Shown: positions 1 through 9,304, counted from the first letter of the stretch. The stretch is 11,674 nucleotides of DNA from Willaertia magna (GCA_902984215.1 CADWAF010002835.1:1-11674); one strand, 5' to 3'. A program made the numbers and translations. The notes: generated by a model not told the origin, from the letters alone.

Positions 1-2224
1 CAAATATTTTTAAAGGTGAATTCTTTTCTTTTAATTCATATATCCCACTCTGCGTCCAAAATAAAACACTTTCTAAATTAGTACCTTCTTTTTGTAAATA
101 TGAAGGTAAAAATCCCATCACTTTTTCATTAAGAGGTAAATTAAATTCTTGTAAAACATTTTTATTTCTTAATGAAGATATCAATGATGAAGAAGAATTT
201 AAAGTTTGTTGTTGTTGAGATAATATTCTACTAATTATCCATAATTTCTCTTGATATTCAGAATCATCTCTAAATTCATCAATACATTGATTAAAAAAAG
301 CTCTTTTATCTAACCTTCCAGTTAATAAAGAATTATCACCTCTTTGTACAGAAAATAAAATATTACTTGTTGGATATGTTAATGCTGTTTTATCATTTAA
401 TTGATAAGAAAATAGAGGATATAAATTATCAGTAATTAACACACCACTACTATGAATACTATTTCTTCTAGATTCAATATTATTTAAATTGTTTGTTGTT
501 GCATTGTTATTATTAATAATACTTGATGAAGTGTATTGTGAAATAGATTCTAAATCATACATTGAAAGTAAATGTTTTTCTCTATCGAAACAACTAATCA
601 TTGTAGTATTCTTTTCTTTAATTTTATGTACATTTACAAAAAAGGAAGGGAATTCATTACAAAATCTATCTAATCTATGTATTTTAAAAATATTATTATC
701 ATCATTCATTGCATTATTCATTACTAAATCTTTTTTTTGTTGATTTCCATTTGTTGAATTTTGTAAATCTAAATAAAATTGACAAATATTTTTAAAAGTA
801 TTTAATTGATAATTATCCACTTGTTCAATAATTTGTTTAAAATAATTTCCTCTTCCACAAGAAATAATTAAATATTTCATTGTTTTTCCATCTGAAATTA
901 TTTTAATATTTTTTACACCAAATTTTAAACCACCAACAATAATTTCTTCTTGTTGTGTTTGTAAATTTAAATAAATTAAAAATCCCTTTTCTGTACCTAA
1001 AATTAAATAAAATTTATGTTTTAAATTTTTTGAAAATGTTATCCACCATTGACAACATGTAATTTTACCGTGGATATTTAATTGAAATAATCTTTTTGTA
1101 TTTGTTTTTGTTGCATTTACAATATTTTCAAATAAAATAGAAGGATGTAAAGATAAAGATATTAATTCATTATAGATTTTTAAATGTTTTTTAATTATTT
1201 TATCATTAGAAGAAATTATTAATTCAATTTGTTGTAATTGTTCTAAAAAATAATTTTCTTTTTTATCATAATTTTCAATTAGGTTATTACTAAATAAAGA
1301 TGAATAATTATTTAAATTTGGAAAAAATAATTTACAAATAGGTATTATATAAATATCACCGTCATTAGTTAAACAAGTTAAATATTTTCCAAATTCATCC
1401 ATTCCAATATTTATTATCGAAATATCATGTTCATTAAAATAAGTTAAAGATTTTATAATTGAATTATTTAATAAATTATTATTATTTTCTTTTATAATTA
1501 AATTATTTCCAATAAAATAAAATAAAATTACATTATTTGAACATAAAGAAATTATAACTTGATAAATATTTAAAATTCCACCTGAAATGATTTGAATAAA
1601 AGTAATTGGCTTAGTTATTATATTATTTGTTATTGTTGTTGAGGTAGATAGAGATGTTGTTAGGATAGAAGGAGTTGTGTAATTGGAAGGAGTGTTTCCG
1701 AGCATAAAATTAGGAGTGTTGTAACTACTGGAACCACTACCTCCTGGTAAAGAGAAAGGCCTTAGTTCTGTTCTATGATTTGTTGTTGTCGTTTTAATAT
1801 TTGAAGTATTAACTGGAGAAGGAAGAATATTGTTAGATTGACCAGAAAAAGGATCTTCATTATTGTGAACTGTTGTACTTCGTTTCGTTGTAAAACCAAA
1901 GGTATTATTTGGGTTAGTGTCCAATGATCTTGGGGTAGTAACAGAACTTGGAGTTTCAGAAATGTCTGAATCCGATCTTCTTTCCAGAAGAGCATTTAAA
2001 CTATTAGTTGGTATCTCTTCCCAGAGAGATGTATTTATTGTGTTTCCATCACTACCATTAGAATAATGTCCAGTTGATAAAGAAATTAGTCTATTCAAAG
2101 AATATAATTCGAAATTCATTGGGTCAAAAGAATGTTGGGGGTGATGATGATTACTTTGTTGATGAAGTGGAAGACAAGTTGTTGTTGAAAATCTTTGAGC
2201 CTTCAACATTTGACCCGAAAGCAT
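1..2224 (-). CDS. Unidentified large protein, N-terminal 741 codons, 3' end beyond the window
   Basis: One frame stays open without a stop from an ATG at 2224 to the left edge, so the gene is partial at its 3' end. The start is the first ATG after an A-rich leader (ccagttgaaaaa upstream), 64 bases below the kinase stop. Residues 1 to about 205 are low complexity: rich in Ser, Thr, Asn, Pro and Gln, with His and Gln runs, and probably disordered. From about residue 210 the protein changes to alternating hydrophobic stretches (GGILNIYQVIISLC, DEFGKYLTCLTNDGDIYII, HKFYLILGTEKGFLIYL) that look like the blades of a beta-propeller, separated by Asn-rich inserts. A basic phosphosite-like SRRNS ends at residue 589. 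The visible part lacks regular WD dipeptides. I do not recognise the family. A propeller-bearing trafficking or scaffold protein is only a guess from the strand pattern. Reality of the gene is well supported by 2.2 kb of open frame in an AT-rich genome. Confidence 0.85.
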   Translation of the reverse strand, partial: MLSGQMLKAQRFSTTTCLPLHQQSNHHHPQHSFDPMNFELYSLNRLISLSTGHYSNGSDGNTINTSLWEEIPTNSLNALLERRSDSDISETPSSVTTPRSLDTNPNNTFGFTTKRSTTVHNNEDPFSGQSNNILPSPVNTSNIKTTTTNHRTELRPFSLPGGSGSSSYNTPNFMLGNTPSNYTTPSILTTSLSTSTTITNNIITKPITFIQIISGGILNIYQVIISLCSNNVILFYFIGNNLIIKENNNNLLNNSIIKSLTYFNEHDISIINIGMDEFGKYLTCLTNDGDIYIIPICKLFFPNLNNYSSLFSNNLIENYDKKENYFLEQLQQIELIISSNDKIIKKHLKIYNELISLSLHPSILFENIVNATKTNTKRLFQLNIHGKITCCQWWITFSKNLKHKFYLILGTEKGFLIYLNLQTQQEEIIVGGLKFGVKNIKIISDGKTMKYLIISCGRGNYFKQIIEQVDNYQLNTFKNICQFYLDLQNSTNGNQQKKDLVMNNAMNDDNNIFKIHRLDRFCNEFPSFFVNVHKIKEKNTTMISCFDREKHLLSMYDLESISQYTSSSIINNNNATTNNLNNIESRRNSIHSSGVLITDNLYPLFSYQLNDKTALTYPTSNILFSVQRGDNSLLTGRLDKRAFFNQCIDEFRDDSEYQEKLWIISRILSQQQQTLNSSSSLISSLRNKNVLQEFNLPLNEKVMGFLPSYLQKEGTNLESVLFWTQSGIYELKEKNSPLKIF

Positions 2225-2288
2225 TTTTTCAACTGGTTTAAAAATTCTTTACAAAAAAATAAATACATTTATCTAATAATTATATAAT
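2225..2288. other. Short AT-rich spacer between two head-to-tail minus-strand genes
   Basis: These 64 bases must hold both the 3' end signal of the kinase gene and the promoter/leader of the next gene. They contain A/T runs (ttacaaaaaaataaatac) and, read on the minus strand, an A-rich leader before the ATG. No TATA box or other motif stands out. Confidence 0.5.
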
Positions 2289-5200
2289 TTACATTTTTAA
2301 ATTAAGATCAAAAGCATTAATTAAATCTTCTGCAGTTTGTTTGATAAGCAAGGAGCTTTCTGTATCTCTAATGTGTGCAACTGCACTATATAATTCTGTT
2401 GTCATTATTTTTGGATTTTTACACCACTTATATAAATTGTGTACAATTCTTAATTGATCGGATCTTACTTTCTTATCTGGATGTTGTTGTAATAAAGCTT
2501 GTTTAATTACTTTGGTAATAAAAACTGTGGATTGACTTAATGCCTTACTAAGTTTAGTGGAAGTTGTGAGTATATTTAAAAGTGGTGAGGAAACGAAAAT
2601 AGATGGAGCTGCAGAGAATACTTCTACTAAATGTTCAACATTCTTAATTAAAGCATATTCTATCTTATCTTTATCTTCATTGAGCCATTTACTCAAAGAT
2701 TCTAGTGCTTTTAATCTCCAGGCTGACATACCTAAAATATTAATATAAAATTCAACACAATTGGTCTTTCTCAACTCTTTCTTTACACTTGGAGGATTCA
2801 ATCTAACCATTTCACACATAATGTCTACAATCATACCCTTTAATACGAAATCATTCTCAAATAAATATTGGAATTCAGGAATTATTCCTTCTTGGACTGC
2901 GATAATTTGTGTAGCTCTATTTAATTTAGTTAAGTGGAAAAGAGCAGGGATTATTTGTTGACTTAGTTCATTATCACGTTCTGCTAAAAGTTTTACAAGC
3001 ACAGGTATTGCACCAGCTTTGGAAAATGATTGAACAGTTAAGTGGGATGCTAGGTTTCTTATGGCTGTTGCCAATAATAATTTAAATTTATGTTGTTCTC
3101 CGTCACTGTTCTTTAATAAAGTTAGTGCTTCCAATATTCTCTTTAGGGATTCAACTTGGGAAACATGAGCTCTCACTACATAGTCCATACCAGAAAAAAG
3201 CACCAATAAACCAATAGTTTTTTCAAAGTATTTCTTGCTTTTTGGATCAGAAGGGGCATTAATATACTTCCTCAATAATAATAAGAAGATTAAACTCAAA
3301 TGAGTCATAAGACCACTCTTTGAAAATAATCTACAGAAATCATTCTTAGGGGTACGTGTTTGTTCTTCAGCTAAGTTGATTACTTTATCAATGTGGTCAA
3401 TAATTTCATAAATTAAGGAAAGGGATGACTCAATTTGATCAACATCAAAATCTAGTAAATCAACTAAAACTTTAATACCTTGACAACCAATAAACATTCT
3501 AATAGCTAGATTGCTTGTGTTAAACATACTTGTAATAAAATTACTTGCTTGTTCTCTAACAGCAAATGGATATGTCTTTTTACAGAATTGCATTACTACA
3601 GGTAAAAATCCAACTAAACATAACGTTTCTTTAAATCTCTTACTTTCTTGGAACCAAGCAATGTCATCATCAGTGATAAATTGATTAATTAATTTTAATG
3701 CTGCAACAATTGCATTATTTGAATCATATTGTTGAGACATTGAAAGTACTTCTAAAAATGGCATAGAAACATTCAATTTCACAATACATTTCAATCTTGT
3801 ATATTGTAACAATAAATTAACAATTTGGTTGCATTGAGAAATAAATTGTTCTTCTGACATTTTTCCTTGTTGGAATCTATCTAATAAATAATTAAATTCT
3901 TTTTCTGGCTTAGCATATTCGTCCTCATCATTATCCCCAGTATCAAATGCTTCTTCCAATGGGTCTTCAACTTCAAATTCGAAAATTGTTTCTTCAAAAG
4001 CTCCTTGAATTTTCTTTAATTGAGCTTCTAAATCTACTTTCTTATTACTACTGTCATCATCAAAATCGTCTCCAAATGATATTATATCATCATCATCATC
4101 TTGAAATTTCTTTAAATTCTCTCTTCCAAAAGTAGATTTTATTTCTTTCTTTACCCTATATTTATCCATACTTTCTGGTCTAATATTAACCATTCCACCG
4201 AATGGATTATGATTTTCGTCATCGCTGAAATTAAACCCATCATCATCATCATCTTCTTTGAATTTATTTAATTTAGAAGCAAAATCAAAATTATCATCAA
4301 TATCAAAGTCCATATCATCTTTTTCAACTTTCTTTTTTTCAATCTTCTTTTCTTTTTTCTTATCTTTCTTTTCCTTTTCCTTCTTTTCTTTTTCTTTCTT
4401 TTTTACTTTCAATTTTTCAGCTTCTTCATTAAGACTATTAATTTTTCCAATTTTTAAAGTTAAAGAACCAACATCTCCAAAATCAAAATCATCTTCTTCC
4501 TCTTCCATAAATTTCTTTAATTTATTATTCTTTTTCTTTTCTTCTTCCTTACTATCAACCACTAAATTCTCATTATTTGAATTCTTTCTCTTTCCTTGTA
4601 ATATCCAATGATGATGTAGTAATTGGTCAGCTGTTTTTCTTTGTTGTGGATTCTTTTGGAAACATTGCATTAAAAAATCTTCACATTCAGAAGAAATTCC
4701 AGGCGGTAGTGGTGGATGAGGATCTTGTACAATACGATATAATGCAGGCATTGGGTCAAGTCCAAAATAAGGTGGTTCACCAGTTAATAATTCAATAACT
4801 GTTGCTCCAAGTGACCAAATATCAGAGGCTGTGGTTGGAGGATTCATTTCGATAATTTCAGGAGCCATCCAATAAGGTGTACCGACTGGATTATCATCTA
4901 CGTCAGCCAAAGTAGAAGCAACACCAAAATCTGCTAATTTAATATCTCCTTCTTTTGTTGTTAAAATATTTGCACCTTTAATATCTCTATAAAAAATTCA
5001 GGTTGACCGGATCAAGTTAACAACTTACCTGTGGATAACACCCTCGGAGTGAAGATAAGATAAACCTTCTAACACTTGAGCTGTATACATACAAACAATT
5101 TTCTCTTTCATTTTACCATATTTTTGTACAATATCCTGTAATGAACCCGTTTCAACAAATTCAATAACAATATATAATTTAGATCTTTGTTGTATATGAT

Positions 5201-5781
5201 CTATATATCTAACAATCCTAGGATGATTTAACTTTTTCAATAAAGTAATTTCTACCTATTTAAAAGTATCCCATCATTATTTATTCAATCGGAATTTTAA
5301 AGAAGAAAGGCTTAAATTTAGCCTTGTTAATTATTGTTTTTACTTACATGAATATTTTCAATTTGTTCTTTTGAACATTTTTTTGTGGTAATTCTTTTTA
5401 CGGCTACGAATTCAGCGGTATCTGTATTGTAGCCTTTAAAAACTGTACCAAATCCACCTTTTCCTAAGATTTCACCTAATCTCTGTATTTAATTTATAAT
5501 TGTGGTTTGTTTGTTGACAATTTGACGTTTGAAAAGTAGAGAAGAAGAGATGAATTTTAAAGAATAGATGAATCATTGAAATTTTAGGAGAAGAATATAG
5601 AAATAGATCAACAATAAAAAAATCGGAATGAATTTTAAAGATAAATAAAAATTAATAATTATTAATAAGGATTAATACTAACGTAATTCTCTATTGTTTT
5701 AACAGTATCTTTTTTTTCCTTCTTTTCCTTCTTCTTTTTTGATTTTTCCTTCACTTCCTTCCCCTCTTTCTCTTTATTCAT
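2289..5781 (-). CDS. Ser/Thr protein kinase with C-terminal ARM-like repeats, Cdc7/SepA/MAP3K-epsilon type
   Basis: Four exons (5781-5683, 5482-5348, 5255-5029, 4986-2289) join in frame to a 1052-residue protein. The ATG at 5781 follows an A-rich leader. Residues 1-33 are a Lys/Glu-rich tail. The kinase domain spans about 33-285: glycine loop GKGGFG at 40-45, VAVK lysine 62, alpha-C Glu80, catalytic HRDIKGAN at 153-160 (Asp155, Asn160), DFG at 173-175, GTPYWMAPE at 189-197 and a final HHHW near 279-282. All catalytic residues are present, so it should be active. HRDIKGAN plus GTPYWMAPE place it in the STE group. Residues about 286-510 form a charged linker with a Lys/Glu tract at 347-377 and acidic-aromatic repeats. 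Residues about 515-1052 are helical, with ARM-like repeats (for example [20 protein letters not shown]). Kinase plus C-terminal ARM repeats is the layout of Cdc7/SepA septation-network kinases and plant MAP3K-epsilon, which act in cytokinesis signalling. That role here is inferred from family only. Confidence 0.93.
4318..4410. repeat. Polypyrimidine/polypurine tract inside the kinase coding region
   Basis: The plus strand is almost pure T and C for about 90 bases and the coding strand almost pure A and G. It encodes the Lys/Glu tract at residues 347-377 of the kinase. This is protein-level low complexity, but such tracts can also vary in length by slippage. Confidence 0.7.
4987..5028 (-). other. 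Intron 3 of the kinase gene (42 bases)
   Basis: On the minus strand it begins GTAAGT and ends TTTTTTATAG. It splits the codon of Arg154 (AG|A) inside the HRD catalytic motif, and removing it restores HRDIKGAN exactly, which makes the splice sites secure. At 42 bases it is very short. Confidence 0.95.
5256..5347 (-). other. Intron 2 of the kinase gene (92 bases)
   Basis: It begins GTAAGT and ends TTTAAATAG, in phase 0. Removal joins ENIH to VEITLLKKL, giving the alpha-C helix with its conserved Glu. Confidence 0.93.
5483..5682 (-). other. Intron 1 of the kinase gene (200 bases)
   Basis: It begins GTTAGT and ends AAATACAG, in phase 0. Removal joins TIENY to [12 protein letters not shown], the expected start of a kinase domain. 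It is the longest intron in the window. Confidence 0.9.
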
Positions 5782-5955
5782 TTTTTTGGATATTTTTTTT
5801 ATTTTTTAAATTTTTTTGAGGTAAAGTGACATGTCAAAAGCCAGTTATGGATAACAAAAATTTTGCAAAAATAAAAGAAAAATTCAAATTTACAATAAAA
5901 TTCCTTAAAACTTTGAACAGAAAAAATAATAAAATTTTATAATAAAATCAAGTAA
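5782..5955. promoter_or_regulatory. Kinase upstream region with a 10-base palindrome
   Basis: This 174-base gap lies between the kinase ATG and the stop of the fluoride exporter gene, both on the minus strand. It holds long T runs on the plus strand (an A-rich leader for the kinase) and a perfect palindrome TGACATGTCA at 5827-5836, about 46 bases upstream of the kinase ATG. The palindrome could bind a dimeric transcription factor; that is inference, and no TATA box is clear. Confidence 0.35.
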
Positions 5956-7540
5956 TTAACTGTAAATAAAACCAGCACCTATTGAACCAGCTATTAAAAC
6001 GGTTACAAAAATGGTGGTAAAAGCGTAGATATATTTTGAATATTCTTTTTGTAAGGAATAAATTTCTTGGATAAAACTAGAAACTGTTGTAAAACATCCA
6101 CAAAATCCAGTTGTTAAGCCTTAATGGATAAGTATCATCTAAATAATTATTTTTAAACACTAAACCATTAAAAATAAAAATAAGTATTGTTCCAAATAAA
6201 TTTACAGCCATTGTAAACAAAGGAAAATGAATTTTTTTTACAACATTAGTTTTTACATTTAATTTACAAACTAAGTAACGTAAAATTGTACCAATTGGTG
6301 AAAATAATAATAAAATACAAAATTCTAATGAAAAAAAGGTAGTGACAGTTTGATTATTGATGTACTCTTTACAAGAAATAATAAATTGAGTAAATAAAAT
6401 AATTGTAAATATTAAACATGAAATAAATAAAAAAAATTCAACCATTAATTTTATAATAAAATTCTTTGTAATTAATTTAGTTTCAGTATTTTCTAAATTA
6501 GGTATTTCTTTTTTCATTAATGTTTCCAACTCTTTTAGTTTCCCTTCTTCTTCCTCAGGTATTTGTTCAACCAAATCATTTAAAGAAGTAACCTCAACAC
6601 TTAACGAAGGTACAGTTAATGTACTTTTCCTTTCAAACACAGATTTTATTGGGGACGTTGGTTTTTCAGCCAATTCAGAAAGTTCATGTAAATTCTCTAA
6701 TGAAACTCCATGTTCTGTCTCGAAGTGAGCTTCACTTTCTTCTACTAAATTTTTTGTAAATAAGTTTTTAAATAAATGAAATAGTTTTGTAAAGGAGTAT
6801 TGTAATACGGTAGAGAGATCTTTGGCAAAATAAAAAGCAAAGTAACTTGTGGTAAAACCAACAATTTCTTTGCTGAAAAAAGATAAAATTTCTAATTTTA
6901 GTAAAGATGTTATTGCCTGAAATTGCCAACTACTAAATGTAGTTATACTTCCACAAAGTCCAGTAGCTATTCCAGTATAAATTCTCTTTTCAAAACTGAC
7001 ATTTGAATGGTAAACTCTATAAAGCACAGATTTAATAACACTTGGTCTTTCCTCAGTTTTTTTTAATTTAAAACTGTCACTCTTTAATTCGTTTAATTTT
7101 TGTAAAGGTTTTTGAATAAAATGTAAATGAAAAGGAAAAATAAATCCCATTATAAAACAACCAACAATATTTGCGTATAATTCTGGGAAGAGTAAATCGT
7201 TCATTGTAAATACTACATTGTTGTTTTTTATATTTTTATTTAACACATTATGTTCATTTAAATGATTTAAAATTATAATTGTTTCATTTGTTAATTTTAG
7301 TAAATTATTTATATCACTAAGCATATTTTCCGATATTAAACTTTTATTATAAAGTTCTATTAAATAAAATCTTACTATTGTTCCGATATATGAAAATAAA
7401 ATTAAGTGTGAAATATAAAATAAATGTTTTAAAAATTGTACGGAAATATTTCTAAACTTTTTTATTTTGGCAGTCAACGGAATTGTTTTAACAGAAGATT
7501 CATGTTCTTCTTCTTTGGTTGAAGTATTTTCTTGTAACAT
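5956..7540 (-). CDS. FEX: Two-domain FEX/CrcB-type fluoride exporter, reading frame shifted by +1 near the 3' end
   Basis: The product exports fluoride across the membrane. It carries two Fluc/CrcB-like domains, as in eukaryotic FEX proteins. Domain 1: GTIVR at 53-57, the conserved Asn124 in ANIVG, and the signature GLCGSITTFSSW at 194-205. A charged loop (about 262-352) and an extra membrane helix (about 363-388) join the halves. Domain 2: GTILR at 417-421 and Asn447 in VNLFG. The frame starting at ATG 7540 then leaves the family after Leu473 and stops at 6077. The expected signature (GLTTGFCGCFTTVSSF) and a last membrane helix lie in the +1 frame from 6120 down to a TAA at 5956-5958. Reading through with one base skipped at 6121 gives 527 residues. 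The extension is clearly homologous, so the gene ends at 5956. The shift may be a sequence error, a recent mutation, a recoding site, or an unusual 46-base intron. A cluster of basic and acidic residues fills residues 1-30; there is no cleavable signal peptide. Confidence 0.9.
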
Positions 7541-7626
7541 TTTTTTTTGACAATTATTTGTTAAATAAAAGATTAAGGTAAGTTTGCGGTGATAATGTCA
7601 GTAATTTATTTGCGAGTAATTGGCAG
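7541..7626. other. Intergenic spacer upstream of the fluoride exporter gene
   Basis: These 86 bases separate the exporter ATG from the stop of the next minus-strand gene and must carry the exporter promoter. The minus-strand leader directly before the ATG is A-rich. I see no recognisable promoter motif. Confidence 0.4.
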
Positions 7627-8748
7627 TTAATCCACATCAATATTTTCTTCTTTGATATCATTAGAATTATCATCTATTATTCTATTCGTTTTATCTTCTA
7701 TTATTGCGTTAGAATTATCAGTAATTTCTGGATTTAAAGAAGAAGAAGATACTTGGTTGACTTCCTTTTCATTTTCTTTGTTATCTTTCACTAATTCTTC
7801 ATTCTTTTTTTCTACATTACTTTCCTCTTTATTTAAATTCCTAGTAAATAGTGAAAGTAAAGGAGATGATGATTGTGATGTAATCATTAAAAGTTTGTTC
7901 ATTAATTTCTCTTCCCACATTTTCATTCTTTCATCTATACATTCATTAATAAAGTCTTTTAATTCATCTTTTGAAGAAAATATTAAATCATTGTTTTGTA
8001 TCACTTTTTGTTCTTTTTTTTCAATAATCTTTTCTTTTCTTTCAATCTCTCCTTTATCATTAGAAGAAGAAGATAATACTGGTACAGAATTTAATATCAC
8101 ACTTTCTTCTTTTACTTGGTCAATTACGTTCGTCATTGGTAATAAAGTACTAATTAATGAACTCATCATCTTCCCTTCATTATTATTCATTCTTCCCATC
8201 ATTCCTATTAACATTTTAGGATCCATCATTAATCCACTCATCTTATTTTCAAAACTTTTACTTTCTTCTTTCTGTTGTGAAACTTTTTTCCCTCTCAAAA
8301 TAATCATTGTAATTAATAATTTAGTTTGGCGGGAAGATTTCTCGGGATAATCCAAAGATAAAAATTTGAGAAGAAAAGTGGAATGGCAAGGCTTTGAGAT
8401 TGTATGTTTAGAAGAAGAACATTCGGTATGGTATTGGGTAGTTGGACCATCTCCAATCTTATTGGTAAAACGATTAGTTTGACTATATTCACGTTGTTTA
8501 GAGGTATATAATTCAATAGTTTTGGCTGTACTGAAAACATCTATTGTTGTCCATTCAAAGTTATATGGCAATTCAATATTTAATTCAAATGGTTTATTTG
8601 TTTGTTGTTTTTGAAATAATATTGGTTTACCATTGATTGGCGATTGATTATTACTTTCATCTTCTATGTGAATCAAAGTATTTAATAGTGTTAAATCGTC
8701 CGGATTTACGACATTCCAAGCGCTTTCATCTCCCAAGGAAACTTGCAT
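7627..8748 (-). CDS. Uncharacterised Met-rich charged protein, possibly PAAT (C10orf88)-like
   Basis: The protein has 373 residues and no intron. I chose the ATG at 8748, which follows an A-rich leader (cttaaagaaaaaa); the frame extends upstream only to a TTG. Residues 1 to about 152 look like a folded beta-rich domain, with W11, STAKTIELYTS at 73-83, CHSTFLLKFLSL at 121-132 and KLLITMIILRG at about 143-153. Residues 170-195 are Met-rich (MSGLMMDPKMLIGMMGRM). A charged segment with a probable amphipathic helix (FINECIDERMKMWEEKLMNK) and a Glu/Asp/Asn-rich tail follow. The order of a beta-sandwich-like domain with TIELY and FLSL strands, a Met-rich stretch, then a short helix with DERM recalls animal PAAT, a partner of mitochondrial ABC transporters. 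That resemblance is from memory and weak, so treat the function as unknown. There is no signal peptide or membrane helix. Confidence 0.8.
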   Translation of the reverse strand: MQVSLGDESAWNVVNPDDLTLLNTLIHIEDESNNQSPINGKPILFQKQQTNKPFELNIELPYNFEWTTIDVFSTAKTIELYTSKQREYSQTNRFTNKIGDGPTTQYHTECSSSKHTISKPCHSTFLLKFLSLDYPEKSSRQTKLLITMIILRGKKVSQQKEESKSFENKMSGLMMDPKMLIGMMGRMNNNEGKMMSSLISTLLPMTNVIDQVKEESVILNSVPVLSSSSNDKGEIERKEKIIEKKEQKVIQNNDLIFSSKDELKDFINECIDERMKMWEEKLMNKLLMITSQSSSPLLSLFTRNLNKEESNVEKKNEELVKDNKENEKEVNQVSSSSLNPEITDNSNAIIEDKTNRIIDDNSNDIKEENIDVD

Positions 8749-8899
8749 TTTTTTCTTTAAGAAAGGTTTTGATTTTGTCAATTTCCATCTTTTTACAAAG
8801 TATTACAAAAAGAAATATGAGTTTTTAATTGAGAGATAATGATTATTGTAAATTCTAAAAACAACAGGTACCAAAAGGATTTATGTCACCAAATGATAA

Positions 8900-9145
8900 G
8901 AATTCTTTTTGTATGTTCCTACCGATGTAGCAAATCCAACTACTGTTTTAACCACTTTCTATATTCAAGCAGCATTAAGATTTATTAATTTCTTATTATC
9001 TTTCCTTAATAGTTGTTTGTTAAGCACTGATGCAAGAGTTTTAACGTCAGCAGTCTCCAATTGAACTCAAGCTCTTTCTTTAATTAATTCAGGAGATTTG
9101 ACTGGAGCTAAGGCTTTAGTTTTGGAAGTAACTAGAACTCTTTAG
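8900..9145 (+). pseudogene. Decayed coding fragment, family unknown
   Basis: One plus-strand frame reads like protein: YVPTDVANPTTVLTTFYIQA, then a hydrophobic stretch (LRFINFLLSFLN), then VLTSAVSN, an in-frame TGA at 9062-9064, and TQALSLINSGDLTGAKALVL up to a TAG at 9143-9145. It has no ATG of its own: two stops (9894-type TGA/TAA at 8894-8899) lie just upstream, and a short ATG frame at 8883 sits in another phase. Third positions and amino-acid makeup (Leu, Thr, Ser, Ala) differ from the AT-rich spacers elsewhere in the window, which favours former coding DNA. All confirmed genes here stop with TAA and contain no in-frame TGA, so TGA is unlikely to be sense. The SGDLTGAKAL helix recalls modules between repeats of large surface proteins, but I cannot name the parent gene. 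It could instead be an exon of an unrecognised spliced gene. Confidence 0.35.
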
Positions 9146-9300
9146 ACTTTAAGTATAAGTTTTTTGACAATTGTTTGAATTGTGCACAACAATTTTGAAA
9201 ACTGAGTCAGTTGTAAAAAAGACAACATAAACAGGTCTATTAGCAAATCCTATCCAGCTATTTCTGTGTTTTTGAAACACTATTATTTGGCAATCTAGGC

Positions 9301-9304
9301 AAAA
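9301..9304 (-). terminator. Pol III terminator of tRNA-Tyr
   Basis: A TTTT run on the minus strand starts four bases after the discriminator base. It is the minimal length for a Pol III stop. Confidence 0.6.

Noticed and set aside
489..743. Plus-strand hydrophobic 84-codon frame that looks like a small membrane protein
   Set aside because: It lies wholly inside the 741-codon minus-strand frame and its hydrophobicity comes from complementing Asn/Lys codons.
1762..1995. Minus-strand 77-codon frame with poly-Gln and Leu
   Set aside because: It overlaps, in another phase, the low-complexity N-terminal part of the partial gene, whose frame is far longer.
4258..4611. Plus-strand Phe/Ser-rich frame
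   Set aside because: It is the complement of the Lys/Glu tract of the kinase linker, not a membrane protein.
7652..8350. Plus-strand open frame of 232 codons
   Set aside because: It is the antisense shadow of the Met-rich protein gene; its Ser/Phe/Leu-rich content mirrors Glu/Lys/Asn codons on the other strand.
2225..8748. Minus-strand genes as an operon-like functional cluster
   Set aside because: Spacing is short, but the products have no evident link and compact spacing is general in this window.
8749..8781. Longer start of the Met-rich protein at a TTG
   Set aside because: Eukaryotic nuclear genes rarely start at TTG, and an ATG with the usual A-rich leader lies 33 bases downstream.
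8900..9145. TGA recoded as Trp, making the fragment an intact gene
   Set aside because: None of the five complete genes contains an in-frame TGA, Trp is written TGG throughout, and the fragment has no start codon either.
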